A DNA stretch of 64,000 nucleotides from CAZMPJ01 sp964568455 (GTDB lineage: Bacteria > Margulisbacteria > WOR-1 > O2-12-FULL-45-9): positions 15,532 through 79,531 of the forward strand of contig CAZMPJ010000009.1 in assembly GCA_964568455.1 (NCBI GenBank), in the 5' to 3' direction. Below are positions 53,017 to 61,847 of the stretch, piece after piece. Under the pieces are notes generated by a model that made no database searches, was not told the origin of the DNA, and saw only the letters and a program-made list of their open reading frames with translations. Made by a program: the position numbers and the translations under genes. Position 1 is the first letter of the stretch. The number at the start of each line of letters is the position of its first letter.

Positions 53017-54528
53017 ATGCCAGATAAATTTTATTTAACTACTCCTATTTATTATGTCAATGACGTGCCTCACATTGGCCATGCTTATACCACGATTGCA
53101 GCTGATGTTCTTGCGCGTTATAAAAGACTGATGGGCCAGGAGGTTTATTTTTTAACTGGGACCGATGAGCATGGACAAAAAATTCAGCATGCAGCTGACG
53201 CTGCTAAAACTAACTCCCAGGCTTTTGTTGACGAAAAAGCCAATGGTTTTAAGAAAGCTTGGGAAATTTTAAATATTGATTATGATGGTTTTATTCGTAC
53301 TACTGAAAAACGCCACATTGAAGCAGTACAAAAGATATTTTCTAAATTACAAAAGCAAGGCGATGTTTATAAAGGTGAGTATGAAGGCTGGTATTGTGTG
53401 CCTTGTGAATCTTTTTGGTCTGACTTGCATGTAAAAGAAGGTGAGAGTGGTAAAAAACTTTGTCCAGATTGTAATCGCGAAGTAAAAATCATTAAAGAAG
53501 AGACTTATTTTTTCAAAATCTCAAAATATCAGGATAAACTTTTAAAGCATATTGAGAAAAACCCAGAATTTATCCTACCTCTTTCTCGTCGCAACGAAGT
53601 TTTGAAGTTTATCAAGCAAGGTTTAAAAGATTTGTCCGTTACCCGCACGGCTTTTCCCTGGGGAATTCCAGTTCCTGGCGATGATAAACATGTAATTTAC
53701 GTCTGGTTTGATGCGTTGAGCAATTATATTACTGCTTTAGGCTATTTGGCTGATGATAAACTGTTTAAAAAATTCTGGCCAGCTAATATCCATCTAATGG
53801 GTAAAGAAATAGTGCGCTTTCACGCGATTACCTGGCCTTGTATGCTCCTGGCGTTAGGTGTCAAACTCCCAAAAACGGTTTTTGGTCATGGTTGGTGGAC
53901 GGTTGAAGGCAAAAAGATGAGTAAATCCAAAGGTAATGTGGTTGATCCCATTGCTTTGTCAAAAGAATTTGGTGTTGATGCTGTCAGATATTTTCTCATG
54001 CGCGAAGTCCCTTTTGGCGCTGATGGAGATTTTTCCATGGAGTCTTTTAAAAAGAGATTTAATTCAGATTTAGCCAATGATATAGGGAATTTATTAAACC
54101 GAACCTTGACCATGGTGGAGAAATACTTTAACTCCCAACTTCAAACCTCAAACATCAAAATAAATCAAAAATCAGAACTTCCAATAAAAGAAACGCCTGA
54201 AAATTTTGATAAACATATGAATAAGTTGGCTTTTTCAGATGCTTTAGCAGAGATTTGGAAATTAATAAACTTAGCTAATACCTATATTGAAAAACAGGCC
54301 CCGTGGAAGTTAGCTAAAGCAGGCGAAACCGATAAATTGGCAGCAGTCATGTATAACCTTTGTGAAGTTTTAAAAACAAGTGCAGTTTTAATTTCTCCAT
54401 TCATGCCAGATACTGCGCAAAAAATGTGGGATCAATTAGGCCTTTCCGGTCCGCTTTCTCTAAAAACCAAATTGGATGGAGTCAAAGTTAAAAAGGGCAA
54501 CCCTCTCTTCCCCCGCCTCGAAAAATGA
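53017..54528 (+). CDS. metG: Methionyl-tRNA synthetase
   Basis: A 503-aa class I synthetase. HIGH appears as PHIGHAYTT, and KMSKS as KKMSKSKGNVVDP. A zinc knuckle (WYCVPCES ... LCPDCNRE) is present in the connective domain. It ends after the anticodon-binding helices without the C-terminal tRNA-binding (EMAP-like) domain found in longer MetG. Probably translated from a leaderless mRNA. Confidence 0.97.
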   Translation: MPDKFYLTTPIYYVNDVPHIGHAYTTIAADVLARYKRLMGQEVYFLTGTDEHGQKIQHAADAAKTNSQAFVDEKANGFKKAWEILNIDYDGFIRTTEKRHIEAVQKIFSKLQKQGDVYKGEYEGWYCVPCESFWSDLHVKEGESGKKLCPDCNREVKIIKEETYFFKISKYQDKLLKHIEKNPEFILPLSRRNEVLKFIKQGLKDLSVTRTAFPWGIPVPGDDKHVIYVWFDALSNYITALGYLADDKLFKKFWPANIHLMGKEIVRFHAITWPCMLLALGVKLPKTVFGHGWWTVEGKKMSKSKGNVVDPIALSKEFGVDAVRYFLMREVPFGADGDFSMESFKKRFNSDLANDIGNLLNRTLTMVEKYFNSQLQTSNIKINQKSELPIKETPENFDKHMNKLAFSDALAEIWKLINLANTYIEKQAPWKLAKAGETDKLAAVMYNLCEVLKTSAVLISPFMPDTAQKMWDQLGLSGPLSLKTKLDGVKVKKGNPLFPRLEK

Positions 54529-54556
54529 CCACATCTAGTCAAATGACGGTGATGTG

Positions 54557-54650
54557 CGGTGATTACGGTGATGGAAACAAAATCCTTATTATTTGGCTTT
54601 TTTAATATAAAAATATCATCATAATCATGTCCCCATCACCGTAATCACCG
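54557..54650. repeat. Perfect 18-bp inverted repeat around an AT-rich loop
   Basis: CGGTGATTACGGTGATGG (54557-54574) and its exact complement (54633-54650), 58 bp apart. It lies between metG and the four-helix-bundle gene. No frame inside; MITE-like. Confidence 0.8.
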
Positions 54651-54683
54651 ACCTGGTAATAATGTTGCTATATTAATAATACT

Positions 54684-54778
54684 CGGTTACGGTAACGATA
54701 CCCGTATCGGTTAGGTTATTCGTTTATCGGCCAAACGCCGTTACCGAATATCGAAACGGGCTTCGTGACCGATCAACG
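54684..54778. repeat. Dispersed palindromic repeat, family C (copy 2)
   Basis: About 90% identical to the reverse complement of 4441-4529. It is itself an imperfect palindrome and ends shortly before the four-helix-bundle gene at 54806. Confidence 0.85.
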
Positions 54779-54805
54779 ATTTTTCAATATACGAGGAGGA
54801 AAATA

Positions 54806-55183
54806 ATGCCAAATAGAATAACGAGCTTTACTGATTTAGACGTTTATAGAAATGCTTACCTCGCAGCTACCAGAATTTTTAAAGAAATATTACCTAGACT
54901 TCCTCTATCAGAAAAATATGATTTAAAGGATCAATTAAGCAGAGCTAGCAAGGCTGTTCCCAGATTAATTGCCGAGGGTTATGCCAAAAGGCATCAGCAA
55001 AGGGGCTTTCAAAAATATTTAGATGATGCAATGGCAGAATCCAATGAAATTGTCGTATCACTTTGTCAATGCAGAGATTTCTATAATATACGTTGTGAAG
55101 ATTTAATTGATCTATATGATAAATGTGGCAGACAATTATATAAGCTTTCTATTGCATGGACAAAATTTAAACGAAAGACGTAA
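54806..55183 (+). CDS. Four-helix-bundle protein (S23/IVP family)
   Basis: A 125-aa protein of the 23S rRNA intervening-sequence/four-helix-bundle family: SFTDLDVYRNAYLAATRIF, then LSRASKAVPRLIAEGYAKR and a C-terminal helix. Relatives occur inside 23S rRNA intervening sequences and elsewhere in genomes; their biochemical role is unclear, with Avd of diversity-generating retroelements in the same fold. It is flanked by family C palindromic repeats on both sides (54684-54778 and 55181-55220), which suggests gene and repeats move together. AGGAGGA lies before the ATG. Located between metG and the pilC-like gene. Confidence 0.88.
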   Translation: MPNRITSFTDLDVYRNAYLAATRIFKEILPRLPLSEKYDLKDQLSRASKAVPRLIAEGYAKRHQQRGFQKYLDDAMAESNEIVVSLCQCRDFYNIRCEDLIDLYDKCGRQLYKLSIAWTKFKRKT

Positions 55184-55220
55184 CCGAATTTTCGATACGG
55201 GCCTCGTTACCGATTAACGA
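55181..55220. repeat. Family C repeat, partial copy 3
   Basis: TAACCGAATTTTCGATACGG and following bases match, with a few changes, the right half of copy 2, which ends just before the gene (CGAAACGGGCTTCGTGACCG, AACGATTTTT). The repeat begins at the stop codon of the four-helix-bundle gene. Confidence 0.8.
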
Positions 55221-55251
55221 TTTTTATGACTAAAGGATTACCTAAAACAAA

Positions 55252-56238
55252 ATGTTCAAAAGAACAAACAAAAAATTATCATCATCTCAACTTTCAAGAT
55301 TTTTCAATCAATTAAGGCTCTTTCTTTCCTCCGGCATTCCCCTCCTTTCCTCCCTACAAATGCTCCGTTATAAATTTATAAATCAGATAATTGAACAAGT
55401 ATCCCACGGACATTCTTTGGCAGAAGCCTTAAAGCCTTTTATGCCTGCTCTGGTTATAAGCTCCCTTGAGAGTTCGGAGCAGGCGGGCAATTTAGAAGAG
55501 GTTTTAGATCGCTTGGCAAAATATTATGAGCAATGCGCTGAAACCGAAGATAAAATTAAAAGCGCTTTGGTTTACCCCTGTTTTGTAATTATTTTATGTC
55601 TTATTTCTTTGATCATGATTTTTTGTTTTGTGCTGCCAGGTTTTGAAGGTCTGTTTGCTGATTTAAAAGTAGAGCTTCCGCTTTTTACTCGAGCTTTAAT
55701 TATATTTGGTCGAGTTTTACCGATTTTAATTGTTCTTACCGTATTAATATTATTAATTTTGTTTAAAAAAACGAAAAAGGAAAAGCTGGATAAATTGTTT
55801 TTAAAGTTAAAATTAGTAGCTCGATCCCAAATCAGCCATTCTTTTAGAACTTTGGGCTCTTTGCTTAAAAGCGGGATCCCCATAAGCAAAGCTTTAAGCG
55901 CGACTTTAAATACTATTAGCAACCAGGCTTTTAAAATTATATTTTCTAATCTAAAAGATGAAATAGAAAACGGCCAGAGCTTAAATCAAGCTATGAGTCA
56001 ATATAAACTTTTTCCTCACGAAGCTAGACAAATGGTTAAAGTAGGGGAGCATACTGGTCAACTTGGCGAGATGTTAATTGGGGTGGCAGATTATTACGAA
56101 AAAGAGCGCGAAATATTTATTAAGCGTTTTACCGCTTTACTTGAACCGGGCTTGACTTTGTTTGTTGGAATCATAGTTGGCGTAGTGGTCTTGGCCATGT
56201 TTTTGCCTATGATGGATGTTATGTCTCAGCTGCAATGA
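55252..56238 (+). CDS. Type II secretion/type IV pilus inner-membrane protein (GspF/PilC-like)
   Basis: A 328-aa protein with two T2SSF domains: the first has LRLFLSSGIPLLSSLQML and LESSEQAGNLEEVLDRLAKYYE, the second FRTLGSLLKSGIPISKAL and VKVGEHTGQLGEMLIGVADYYE. Membrane helices are at about 105-130, 150-170 and 295-320. It is shorter than the usual ~400 aa at the N-terminus. It would form the inner-membrane platform for pseudopilin assembly; a pseudopilin gene follows 0.5 kb later, with a four-helix-bundle gene inserted between. The stop codon is the first TGA of the TGACAAATGACAAA repeat. Confidence 0.93.
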   Translation: MFKRTNKKLSSSQLSRFFNQLRLFLSSGIPLLSSLQMLRYKFINQIIEQVSHGHSLAEALKPFMPALVISSLESSEQAGNLEEVLDRLAKYYEQCAETEDKIKSALVYPCFVIILCLISLIMIFCFVLPGFEGLFADLKVELPLFTRALIIFGRVLPILIVLTVLILLILFKKTKKEKLDKLFLKLKLVARSQISHSFRTLGSLLKSGIPISKALSATLNTISNQAFKIIFSNLKDEIENGQSLNQAMSQYKLFPHEARQMVKVGEHTGQLGEMLIGVADYYEKEREIFIKRFTALLEPGLTLFVGIIVGVVVLAMFLPMMDVMSQLQ

Positions 56239-56285
56239 CAAATGACAAAATCCAAATGACAAATAAATCTAAAAATGACAAATCA
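56238..56285. repeat. Left TGACAAA repeat arm of the second four-helix-bundle element
   Basis: Tandem TGACAAA and AATCCAAATGACAAATAAAT units. The reverse complement of 56656-56707 shows the same words (TGACAAAATCCAAATAAATC), making imperfect inverted arms around the gene at 56275-56652. The pilC-like stop and the four-helix-bundle start codon both lie in it. Confidence 0.75.
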
Positions 56286-56652
56286 AGAAAATAAAAAATA
56301 CGATATCAAGGAAAGAGCTTTTGACTTGGCGGTTGCGGTTGCCAGAATAACAGAGAGATTGCCAAGAACTCAATCCCTAATCGAGTACAAAAAACAAATT
56401 ATTAGATCTAGTGCTTCAGTCGGAGCTAATCTAGAAGAGGCTGATGGAACATTATCCAAAAGAGACTTTGTTAATAAAATGGCAATTTCCAGAAGAGAAG
56501 CAAGGGAAACAAGATACTGGCTAAAATTGATCATGAGCGTTTTAACTAATCTTTCTCAAGAACAATCTGATAAATTAATTGCACTAGCCAAAGAAGCAGA
56601 AGAAATCATGTTGATAATAAGCAGCATTATCAATAAGGTTAAAGATAAATAA
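56275..56652 (+). CDS. Four-helix-bundle protein (S23/IVP family), second type
   Basis: A 125-aa protein with the family core RAFDLAVAVARITERLP, IIRSSASVGANLEEADGTLS and SRREARETRYWLKLI. It belongs to the 23S rRNA intervening-sequence protein family but differs clearly from the one at 54806. The ATG and the following codons (ATGACAAAT) are made from the TGACAAA repeat and there is no ribosome site. Inverted repeat arms flank the gene, and it splits a pilC-like gene from its pseudopilin. This looks like a small mobile unit without a recognisable transposase. Function unknown. Confidence 0.9.
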   Translation: MTNQENKKYDIKERAFDLAVAVARITERLPRTQSLIEYKKQIIRSSASVGANLEEADGTLSKRDFVNKMAISRREARETRYWLKLIMSVLTNLSQEQSDKLIALAKEAEEIMLIISSIINKVKDK

Positions 56653-56655
56653 TTC

Positions 56656-56707
56656 ATTGATTTGGATTTAAAAGATTTATTTGGATTTTGTCATTTGGAT
56701 TTTGAAT
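56656..56707. repeat. Right TGACAAA repeat arm
   Basis: Inverted partner of 56238-56285 (TTGGATTT, TTTGTCATTTGGATTTTG). Its last bases provide the -35 box of the pseudopilin promoter. Confidence 0.75.
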
Positions 56708-56730
56708 TTATTTGTGTTTGACTCTATAAT
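56702..56730 (+). promoter_or_regulatory. Promoter of the pseudopilin gene
   Basis: TTGAAT (56702-56707), 17 bp, TATAAT (56725-56730). The -35 lies in the repeat arm, so the insertion probably created or modified this promoter. Confidence 0.7.
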
Positions 56731-56748
56731 AGAAGGGAGGTGAGTTAT

Positions 56749-57156
56749 ATGAAAAAAGGTTTTACAATGGTTGAGCTTTTGGTGGTGATTGCCATTATTG
56801 GTCTTTTATCTGCGTTTTTGGTTCCCAATCTTCTCGGAGGTCGCGATCGCGCTAAGCAAACCGCGGTTAAAGGAGTTTTACATACTACCCAGTTAGCAGT
56901 TGAAGCTTATGAAATGGAAAATCTGGTTTATCCTTTAGAAAAAAGCATTGCCTTAGAAAGTTTAGCTAAAAAATATTTAATTGCCGGTGGTTACTTAGCT
57001 TCTGTGCCAAGAAATCCGTTTACTGGAGAAGAGTATAAAGATTCAGATAAGGCAGGTAAAATAATTTACAGCTATGATGATAAAACTGGACGTTATATTT
57101 TAAAAGCCTACAGCCGATCTGGATTGAGGGTGATTCAGGAAGTAACTAATATATGA
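56749..57156 (+). CDS. Type II secretion G-like pseudopilin
   Basis: A 135-aa pseudopilin. Prepilin signature KKG/FTMVELLVVIAIIGLLSA with the essential Glu at +5. The C-terminal globular part (SVPRNPFTGEEYK, IIYSYDDKTGRYILKAYSRSG) matches GspG-like proteins. AGGGAGGTGA supports ATG 56749, not GTG 56740. It is presumably processed by a prepilin peptidase encoded elsewhere. Its stop overlaps the start of the substrate-binding lipoprotein gene (ATGA). Confidence 0.93.
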   Translation: MKKGFTMVELLVVIAIIGLLSAFLVPNLLGGRDRAKQTAVKGVLHTTQLAVEAYEMENLVYPLEKSIALESLAKKYLIAGGYLASVPRNPFTGEEYKDSDKAGKIIYSYDDKTGRYILKAYSRSGLRVIQEVTNI

Positions 57157-58724
57157 GGAAGCTGATTGTTCTCTTGCTGCTGGTTGCTTTTACTTTTGGC
57201 TGTGCTGCTCCTGGTCCTCAAAAAGCAAAGCCAATTAAACTTCCAAGTGTTGCAGATGCCGACCCCAATGGAGCCCTTGTTTTTAGTTTAGCAGGTGAGG
57301 TTTCGATTTTAAATCCGATTCTTTCCACGGATACTACTTCCTCGGCAGTTGAAGGCGCCATGTTTTCCGGCATGACCAAGATTAATGAACAGCTGGAAGT
57401 GGTGCCTGACCTGGCAAAATCCTGGAAAGTTTCAAAAAACGGCAAAATCTGGACTTTTTATCTGCGCCAAGATGTTAAATGGCATGATGGGCATAGGTTT
57501 ACTGCGCATGATGTGGTTTTTACTTTTGATTCCATCCTAAACCCTAAAGTTAATTCTGTGCGGCGCAGTGATTACATTATTGATGGTGAGCCGATTAGAT
57601 TTAAAGCGTTAGACGACTATACTGTTCAAGCAATTTTACCCAAACCTTTTGCTCCGTTTTTAGTTCGATCTGGCATGAGCATTATTCCTAAGCATATTTT
57701 AGAAGGAGTAGATTTAAACACGGCAAAATTTAACCGCAAGCCCATTGGCACTGGTCCTTTTAAGTTTAAAAAGTGGGTAACTGGTGATCATATAACTTTA
57801 GTTCGAAATGATAATTATTATCTGGGCAGACCAAAATTGTCAAAGATTGTTTATAAAATTATTCCCAATGCCAACGCGATTTTGGTAGCGCTTGAAGCAG
57901 GGGAAGTGGACGAAGCTGGTATTCCGCCCAAAGATTACACGCATATGCGGGCAAAAAAGGGGATTAATGTTTTTGAATATGATTCTTTGGTTTACACTTA
58001 CCTTGGTTTTAATTTAGCTAACCCAAAATTTAAAGATAAACGAGTTAGACAGGCTTTAGCCTATGCTACTAATAAGAAACAACTGGTTGGCTTAATTTTT
58101 AAAGGCTTAGCCTCTCCAGCTTATGCTCCGTCTGCCCCGATTTCCTGGGCTTACAATGATAATGTGGCAAAATATTCTTATAATCCTGAAAAAGCTAAGC
58201 AATTACTTAAACAAGCTGGGGTTAAGGATTTAAAATTTACTATTTTAGTTAATCAAGGCAATAAAGAACGCGAAAAAGCTGCGGTAATTCTGCAACAGCA
58301 ATATAAAAAGGTTGGAGTTAAAGTTGATATTCGCATTATGGAATGGTCAGCCTTGCTTAAGATTGTCAATGCTCCTAAATCGCCTAAAAATTTTGAAGCA
58401 GTGCTAATGGGCTGGTCGCTGGGCCTTGATCCAGATGCTTATTCCATTTGGCATTCTTCTCAATCTCCACGCGGGTTTAATTTTGTTGACTACACCAATC
58501 CAGAAGTGGACAAACTTTTGCAGCAGGGAAGAACCACTATGGACAAAGAAAAAAGAAAACAAATTTACGCTAAAATTTGGCAATTAATTGCAGATGACCA
58601 ACCCTATGTATTCCTTTGGTATCCAAAAGCAGTGATTGGGATTAGAGAAAGAGTGGGTGGGCTTAGTGAACCTGGTCCGGCAGGACTTTTTCTTCATCTG
58701 GAAGATGTTTTTGTGACAAAATGA
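57153..58724 (+). CDS. Peptide ABC transporter substrate-binding lipoprotein
   Basis: A 523-aa family-5 extracellular solute-binding protein. Lipoprotein signal with FTFGC (Cys 17). Core motifs PDLAKSWKVSKNGKIWTFYL, VKWHDGHRFTAHDVVFTFD and a C-terminal substrate-cleft region are typical of OppA/DppA. It delivers oligo- or dipeptides to the permeases encoded next, and overlaps both neighbours by 4 bp in an ATGA arrangement. It is linked to the pseudopilin gene by overlap, perhaps by chance. Confidence 0.95.
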   Translation: MRKLIVLLLLVAFTFGCAAPGPQKAKPIKLPSVADADPNGALVFSLAGEVSILNPILSTDTTSSAVEGAMFSGMTKINEQLEVVPDLAKSWKVSKNGKIWTFYLRQDVKWHDGHRFTAHDVVFTFDSILNPKVNSVRRSDYIIDGEPIRFKALDDYTVQAILPKPFAPFLVRSGMSIIPKHILEGVDLNTAKFNRKPIGTGPFKFKKWVTGDHITLVRNDNYYLGRPKLSKIVYKIIPNANAILVALEAGEVDEAGIPPKDYTHMRAKKGINVFEYDSLVYTYLGFNLANPKFKDKRVRQALAYATNKKQLVGLIFKGLASPAYAPSAPISWAYNDNVAKYSYNPEKAKQLLKQAGVKDLKFTILVNQGNKEREKAAVILQQQYKKVGVKVDIRIMEWSALLKIVNAPKSPKNFEAVLMGWSLGLDPDAYSIWHSSQSPRGFNFVDYTNPEVDKLLQQGRTTMDKEKRKQIYAKIWQLIADDQPYVFLWYPKAVIGIRERVGGLSEPGPAGLFLHLEDVFVTK

Positions 58725-59632
58725 GAAAATATATATTTAAAAGATTGCTGCAACTTATCCCTCTTTTAATCGGAGTTTCTTTGATTTCATTCTTTGTTAT
58801 GCACTTAGCACCAGGGGACCCAACAGCATTGTTTACTGATCCAAACATTGATCCAGCTGATTTAGTTCGGATTAGGGCGAATTGGGGACTGGATAAGCCG
58901 GTTATTGTGCAATATTTTTATTGGTTAGGCAATGTTGTGCGAGGGGATTTTGGAACCAGCTATATGACGGGACGGCCGGTGATGCAGGAAATTTTAGAAC
59001 GACTGCCAGCTACACTTTTGTTAATGGGCACTACTTATTTCTTTACTATATTAATTACTATTCCCTTGGGAGTATTTTCTGCGGTTAAGAAAAATAAATG
59101 GCAGGATAATTTGATTACTATTATTTCCTTTGCTGGTATGGCCACGCCAACCTTCTGGCTAGGGCTTATGCTAATGCTTTTGTTTGCAGTTAAACTGGAT
59201 TGGTTGCCGGCGCTAGGCAATTTAACCTTACCAGTTATAACTATGGTTATCGGCAGCTTAGCCGGGCTAACTAGATATCAACGTGCTTCCATGCTGGAAG
59301 TTTTAAATCAGGATTATATTCGAACTGCGCGAGCAAAAGGTTTACCAGAACGCGTAGTAATTTTTAAACATGCTTTGCGCAACGCTTTGATTCCCATTGT
59401 AACTATCCTTGGCCTTTCTCTTCCCACTCTTTTTGGTGGGGCGTTTATTGTTGAAACCATTTTTGCCTGGCCGGGGATGGGACGATTAGGAGTTACAGCG
59501 ATTTTTCAACGAAATTACCCTCTAATTATGGGAATTGTGATGTTTTCGGCAATTTTGATTTTAATGGGAAATTTATTAGCTGACATTGGCTATGCTTTAG
59601 TTGATCCAAGGATTAGATATGGCAAAAAATAA
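58721..59632 (+). CDS. Peptide ABC transporter permease, DppB type
   Basis: A 303-aa inner-membrane permease. N-terminal helix (LLQLIPLLIGVSLISFFVMH), the DppB-type PGDP segment, and the EAA loop RAKGLPERVVIFKHALRNALIP. Six helices are expected. Ends with LVDPRIRYG. It pairs with the following permease and overlaps it by 14 bp. Confidence 0.95.
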   Translation: MRKYIFKRLLQLIPLLIGVSLISFFVMHLAPGDPTALFTDPNIDPADLVRIRANWGLDKPVIVQYFYWLGNVVRGDFGTSYMTGRPVMQEILERLPATLLLMGTTYFFTILITIPLGVFSAVKKNKWQDNLITIISFAGMATPTFWLGLMLMLLFAVKLDWLPALGNLTLPVITMVIGSLAGLTRYQRASMLEVLNQDYIRTARAKGLPERVVIFKHALRNALIPIVTILGLSLPTLFGGAFIVETIFAWPGMGRLGVTAIFQRNYPLIMGIVMFSAILILMGNLLADIGYALVDPRIRYGKK

Positions 59633-60419
59633 ATTAGCTATAATTGGAATTGTAATATTAGGATTTTTTATCTTGCTGGCGATCTTTGCGCCGGTAATTG
59701 CGCCTTATGATCCATCAGAAATGGTGGAAAACGAAACTTTGCCTCCCAGTTTTAAACATTTGTTTGGTACTGATGATCTGGGCCGTGATCTTTTTAGCCG
59801 AGCAGTTTATGGGGCCAGGATATCTTTAACTGTTGGTTTAGTAGCGGTTACAATCGCGATTCTGATCGGAACACTTATGGGAGCCTTATCAGGTTATTTT
59901 GGCGGCTGGACTGATACTATTATTATGCGGTTTGTTGATGTGATGCTGGCTTTTCCTTCCATTTTCTTAATCTTAGCTATCCAAGCCATGTTAACGCCTA
60001 ATATATATAATGTAATGATTGTAATTGGAGTGACTTCCTGGATGGGGGTGGCGCGGTTGGTGCGGGGTGAATATTTAAAAATCCGTGAACTTTCGTATGT
60101 TGAAGCAGCTAAAGCCATTGGTTGTTCTAATTTAAGAATAATTTTCCGTCATATTTTACCCAATGCCCAGGCGCCGATTATTGTGGCAGCTACTCTTGGT
60201 ATGGCGGGTGCGATTTTAACTGAATCAGCTTTGTCTTTCCTGGGGATGGGGGTACAACCGCCTATGCCGTCGTGGGGAAATATGCTAATGGATAGCCAGG
60301 CTTATTTGCGCGATGCACCCTGGATGGCAGTTATTCCCGGACTTTTAATTTTAATCACAGTGCTTTCCCTTTATTTTGTAGGGGAGGGGCTTAGGGAGCG
60401 GCTTGATGTTAGAAGTTAA
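59619..60419 (+). CDS. Peptide ABC transporter permease, DppC type
   Basis: A 266-aa permease. ATG 59619 overlaps dppB by 14 bp; the earlier frame start at 59601 is less likely. Typical parts are HLFGTDDLGRDLFSRAVYGA, the EAA loop EAAKAIGCSNLRIIFRHILP and SALSFLGMGVQPPMPSWG. It forms the transmembrane pathway with the DppB-type protein. The end overlaps the ATPase gene by 14 bp. Confidence 0.95.
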   Translation: MAKNKLAIIGIVILGFFILLAIFAPVIAPYDPSEMVENETLPPSFKHLFGTDDLGRDLFSRAVYGARISLTVGLVAVTIAILIGTLMGALSGYFGGWTDTIIMRFVDVMLAFPSIFLILAIQAMLTPNIYNVMIVIGVTSWMGVARLVRGEYLKIRELSYVEAAKAIGCSNLRIIFRHILPNAQAPIIVAATLGMAGAILTESALSFLGMGVQPPMPSWGNMLMDSQAYLRDAPWMAVIPGLLILITVLSLYFVGEGLRERLDVRS

Positions 60420-61173
60420 AAGCTTATCCACTTCTTTTCCATCTATCAAAGCAGTTGATAATGTTTCTTTTTCAATTAATCCCGGTGAAGTTCTAGGCAT
60501 TGTGGGAGAATCTGGATCTGGAAAATCTACAGTTGCTTTATCAATTATGCGTTTGATTTATCCGCCAGGAGAAATTGTTTCCGGTGAAATTATTTTCAAT
60601 AACCAGAATTTGTTAAAACTTTCAGAAAAGCAGATGATTAAAATCCGTGGGGCTAAGATTTCTATGATTTTTCAAGATCCTTTTTCGTCGCTAAACCCGG
60701 TTTTAACTGTTGGGGAGCAAATTGCAGAAGCAATCAGACTGCATCAGGGCTTGGGAAAGAAAAGAGCTTGGCAAAAAGCCATTGAAATGCTGGAAACTGT
60801 GCAAATTAAAAACCCTCAAGCCAGAATTAAAGATTATCCTCATCAATTTTCCGGTGGCATGCAGCAAAGAGTAATGATTGCCATGGCTTTGGCTTGCCAA
60901 CCAGATATTTTAATTGCTGATGAGCCAACTACTGCACTGGATGTTACTATTCAAGCGGAAATTTTAAGATTACTCAAAGAACTTCAGCAAAAGCTTGGTT
61001 TTGGCATTATCTATATCACCCATAATTTTGGAATTGTGAAGCATATTTGTGATCGAGTAGTGGTTATGTATAAAGGAAAGATTGTTGAAGAGGGACAAAC
61101 CGTTGAAGTTATGCAAAATCCTAAAGATGAGTATACAAGGAAATTAATTGAATGCTTAAAAGTGTTAAACTAA
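60406..61173 (+). CDS. Peptide ABC transporter ATPase, DppD type
   Basis: A 255-aa ATPase with Walker A GESGSGKST, signature FSGGMQQRV, Walker B ILIADEPTTALD and switch histidine in ITHNFG. Shorter than the usual ~330 aa: it stops after EYTRKLIECL and lacks the C-terminal oligopeptide/Fe-S extension. ATG 60406 is used. It overlaps the next ATPase gene by 22 bp. Confidence 0.95.
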   Translation: MLEVKSLSTSFPSIKAVDNVSFSINPGEVLGIVGESGSGKSTVALSIMRLIYPPGEIVSGEIIFNNQNLLKLSEKQMIKIRGAKISMIFQDPFSSLNPVLTVGEQIAEAIRLHQGLGKKRAWQKAIEMLETVQIKNPQARIKDYPHQFSGGMQQRVMIAMALACQPDILIADEPTTALDVTIQAEILRLLKELQQKLGFGIIYITHNFGIVKHICDRVVVMYKGKIVEEGQTVEVMQNPKDEYTRKLIECLKVLN

Positions 61174-61841
61174 CAAAATATTTTGGAAACCTAAAAGCAC
61201 TTGATGATGTTAGCTTAGAAATTAAGGCCGGCGAAAGCCTGGGCTTAGTTGGAGAGTCTGGTTCAGGCAAAACCACGCTTTCAAGATTAATTTTGAAATT
61301 AATTGAACCGACTAGTGGGGAGATTATCTATAATGGTATAGAAAATATCCGCAAAGATTGTCAGATTGTATTCCAAGACCCGCAAACTTCGCTTAATCCT
61401 CGAATCAGGATTGGTGAAGCAATAGCAGAACCAATAAAAATTCATAAAACAGATAATAAAGTGGAAAAATTATTAGAAATGGTTAAATTGCCAGCAAAGT
61501 ATGCAGCACGATATCCGCATGAGTTGTCTGGTGGGGAGCGGCAGAGGGTGGGGATTGCTCGAGCCTTGGCTTCAAACCCTAAATTTTTAATTTTGGACGA
61601 ACCAGTTTCAGCTTTAGATGTTTCTATCCAGGTTGATATCTTAAAACTATTAAAAGAGATCAAACAAAAATTAAATTTAACCTATTTATTCATTGCCCAT
61701 GATTTTTCAGTCATTGGCTACATGTGTGATCGAGTGGTGGTAATGAAAGATGGACAAATTGTTGAAATCGGCTTAAAAGACCAATTATTTAATAACCCCC
61801 AGCATGATTACACCCGCAAGTTGTTAGCTTCGATTTTGTAA
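61152..61841 (+). CDS. Peptide ABC transporter ATPase, DppF type
   Basis: A 229-aa ATPase with GESGSGKTT, LSGGERQRVGIARAL, LILDEPVSALD and IAHDFS. Like its partner it ends at DYTRKLLASIL without the usual C-terminal extension and has a compact helical domain. Completes a five-gene transporter operon whose genes all overlap. Confidence 0.95.
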   Translation: MLKSVKLTKYFGNLKALDDVSLEIKAGESLGLVGESGSGKTTLSRLILKLIEPTSGEIIYNGIENIRKDCQIVFQDPQTSLNPRIRIGEAIAEPIKIHKTDNKVEKLLEMVKLPAKYAARYPHELSGGERQRVGIARALASNPKFLILDEPVSALDVSIQVDILKLLKEIKQKLNLTYLFIAHDFSVIGYMCDRVVVMKDGQIVEIGLKDQLFNNPQHDYTRKLLASIL

Positions 61842-61847
61842 ATAAGG

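Noticed and set aside
55226..55260. Start of the pilC-like gene at ATG 55226
   Set aside because: That ATG is in another frame; the GspF/PilC frame begins at ATG 55252.
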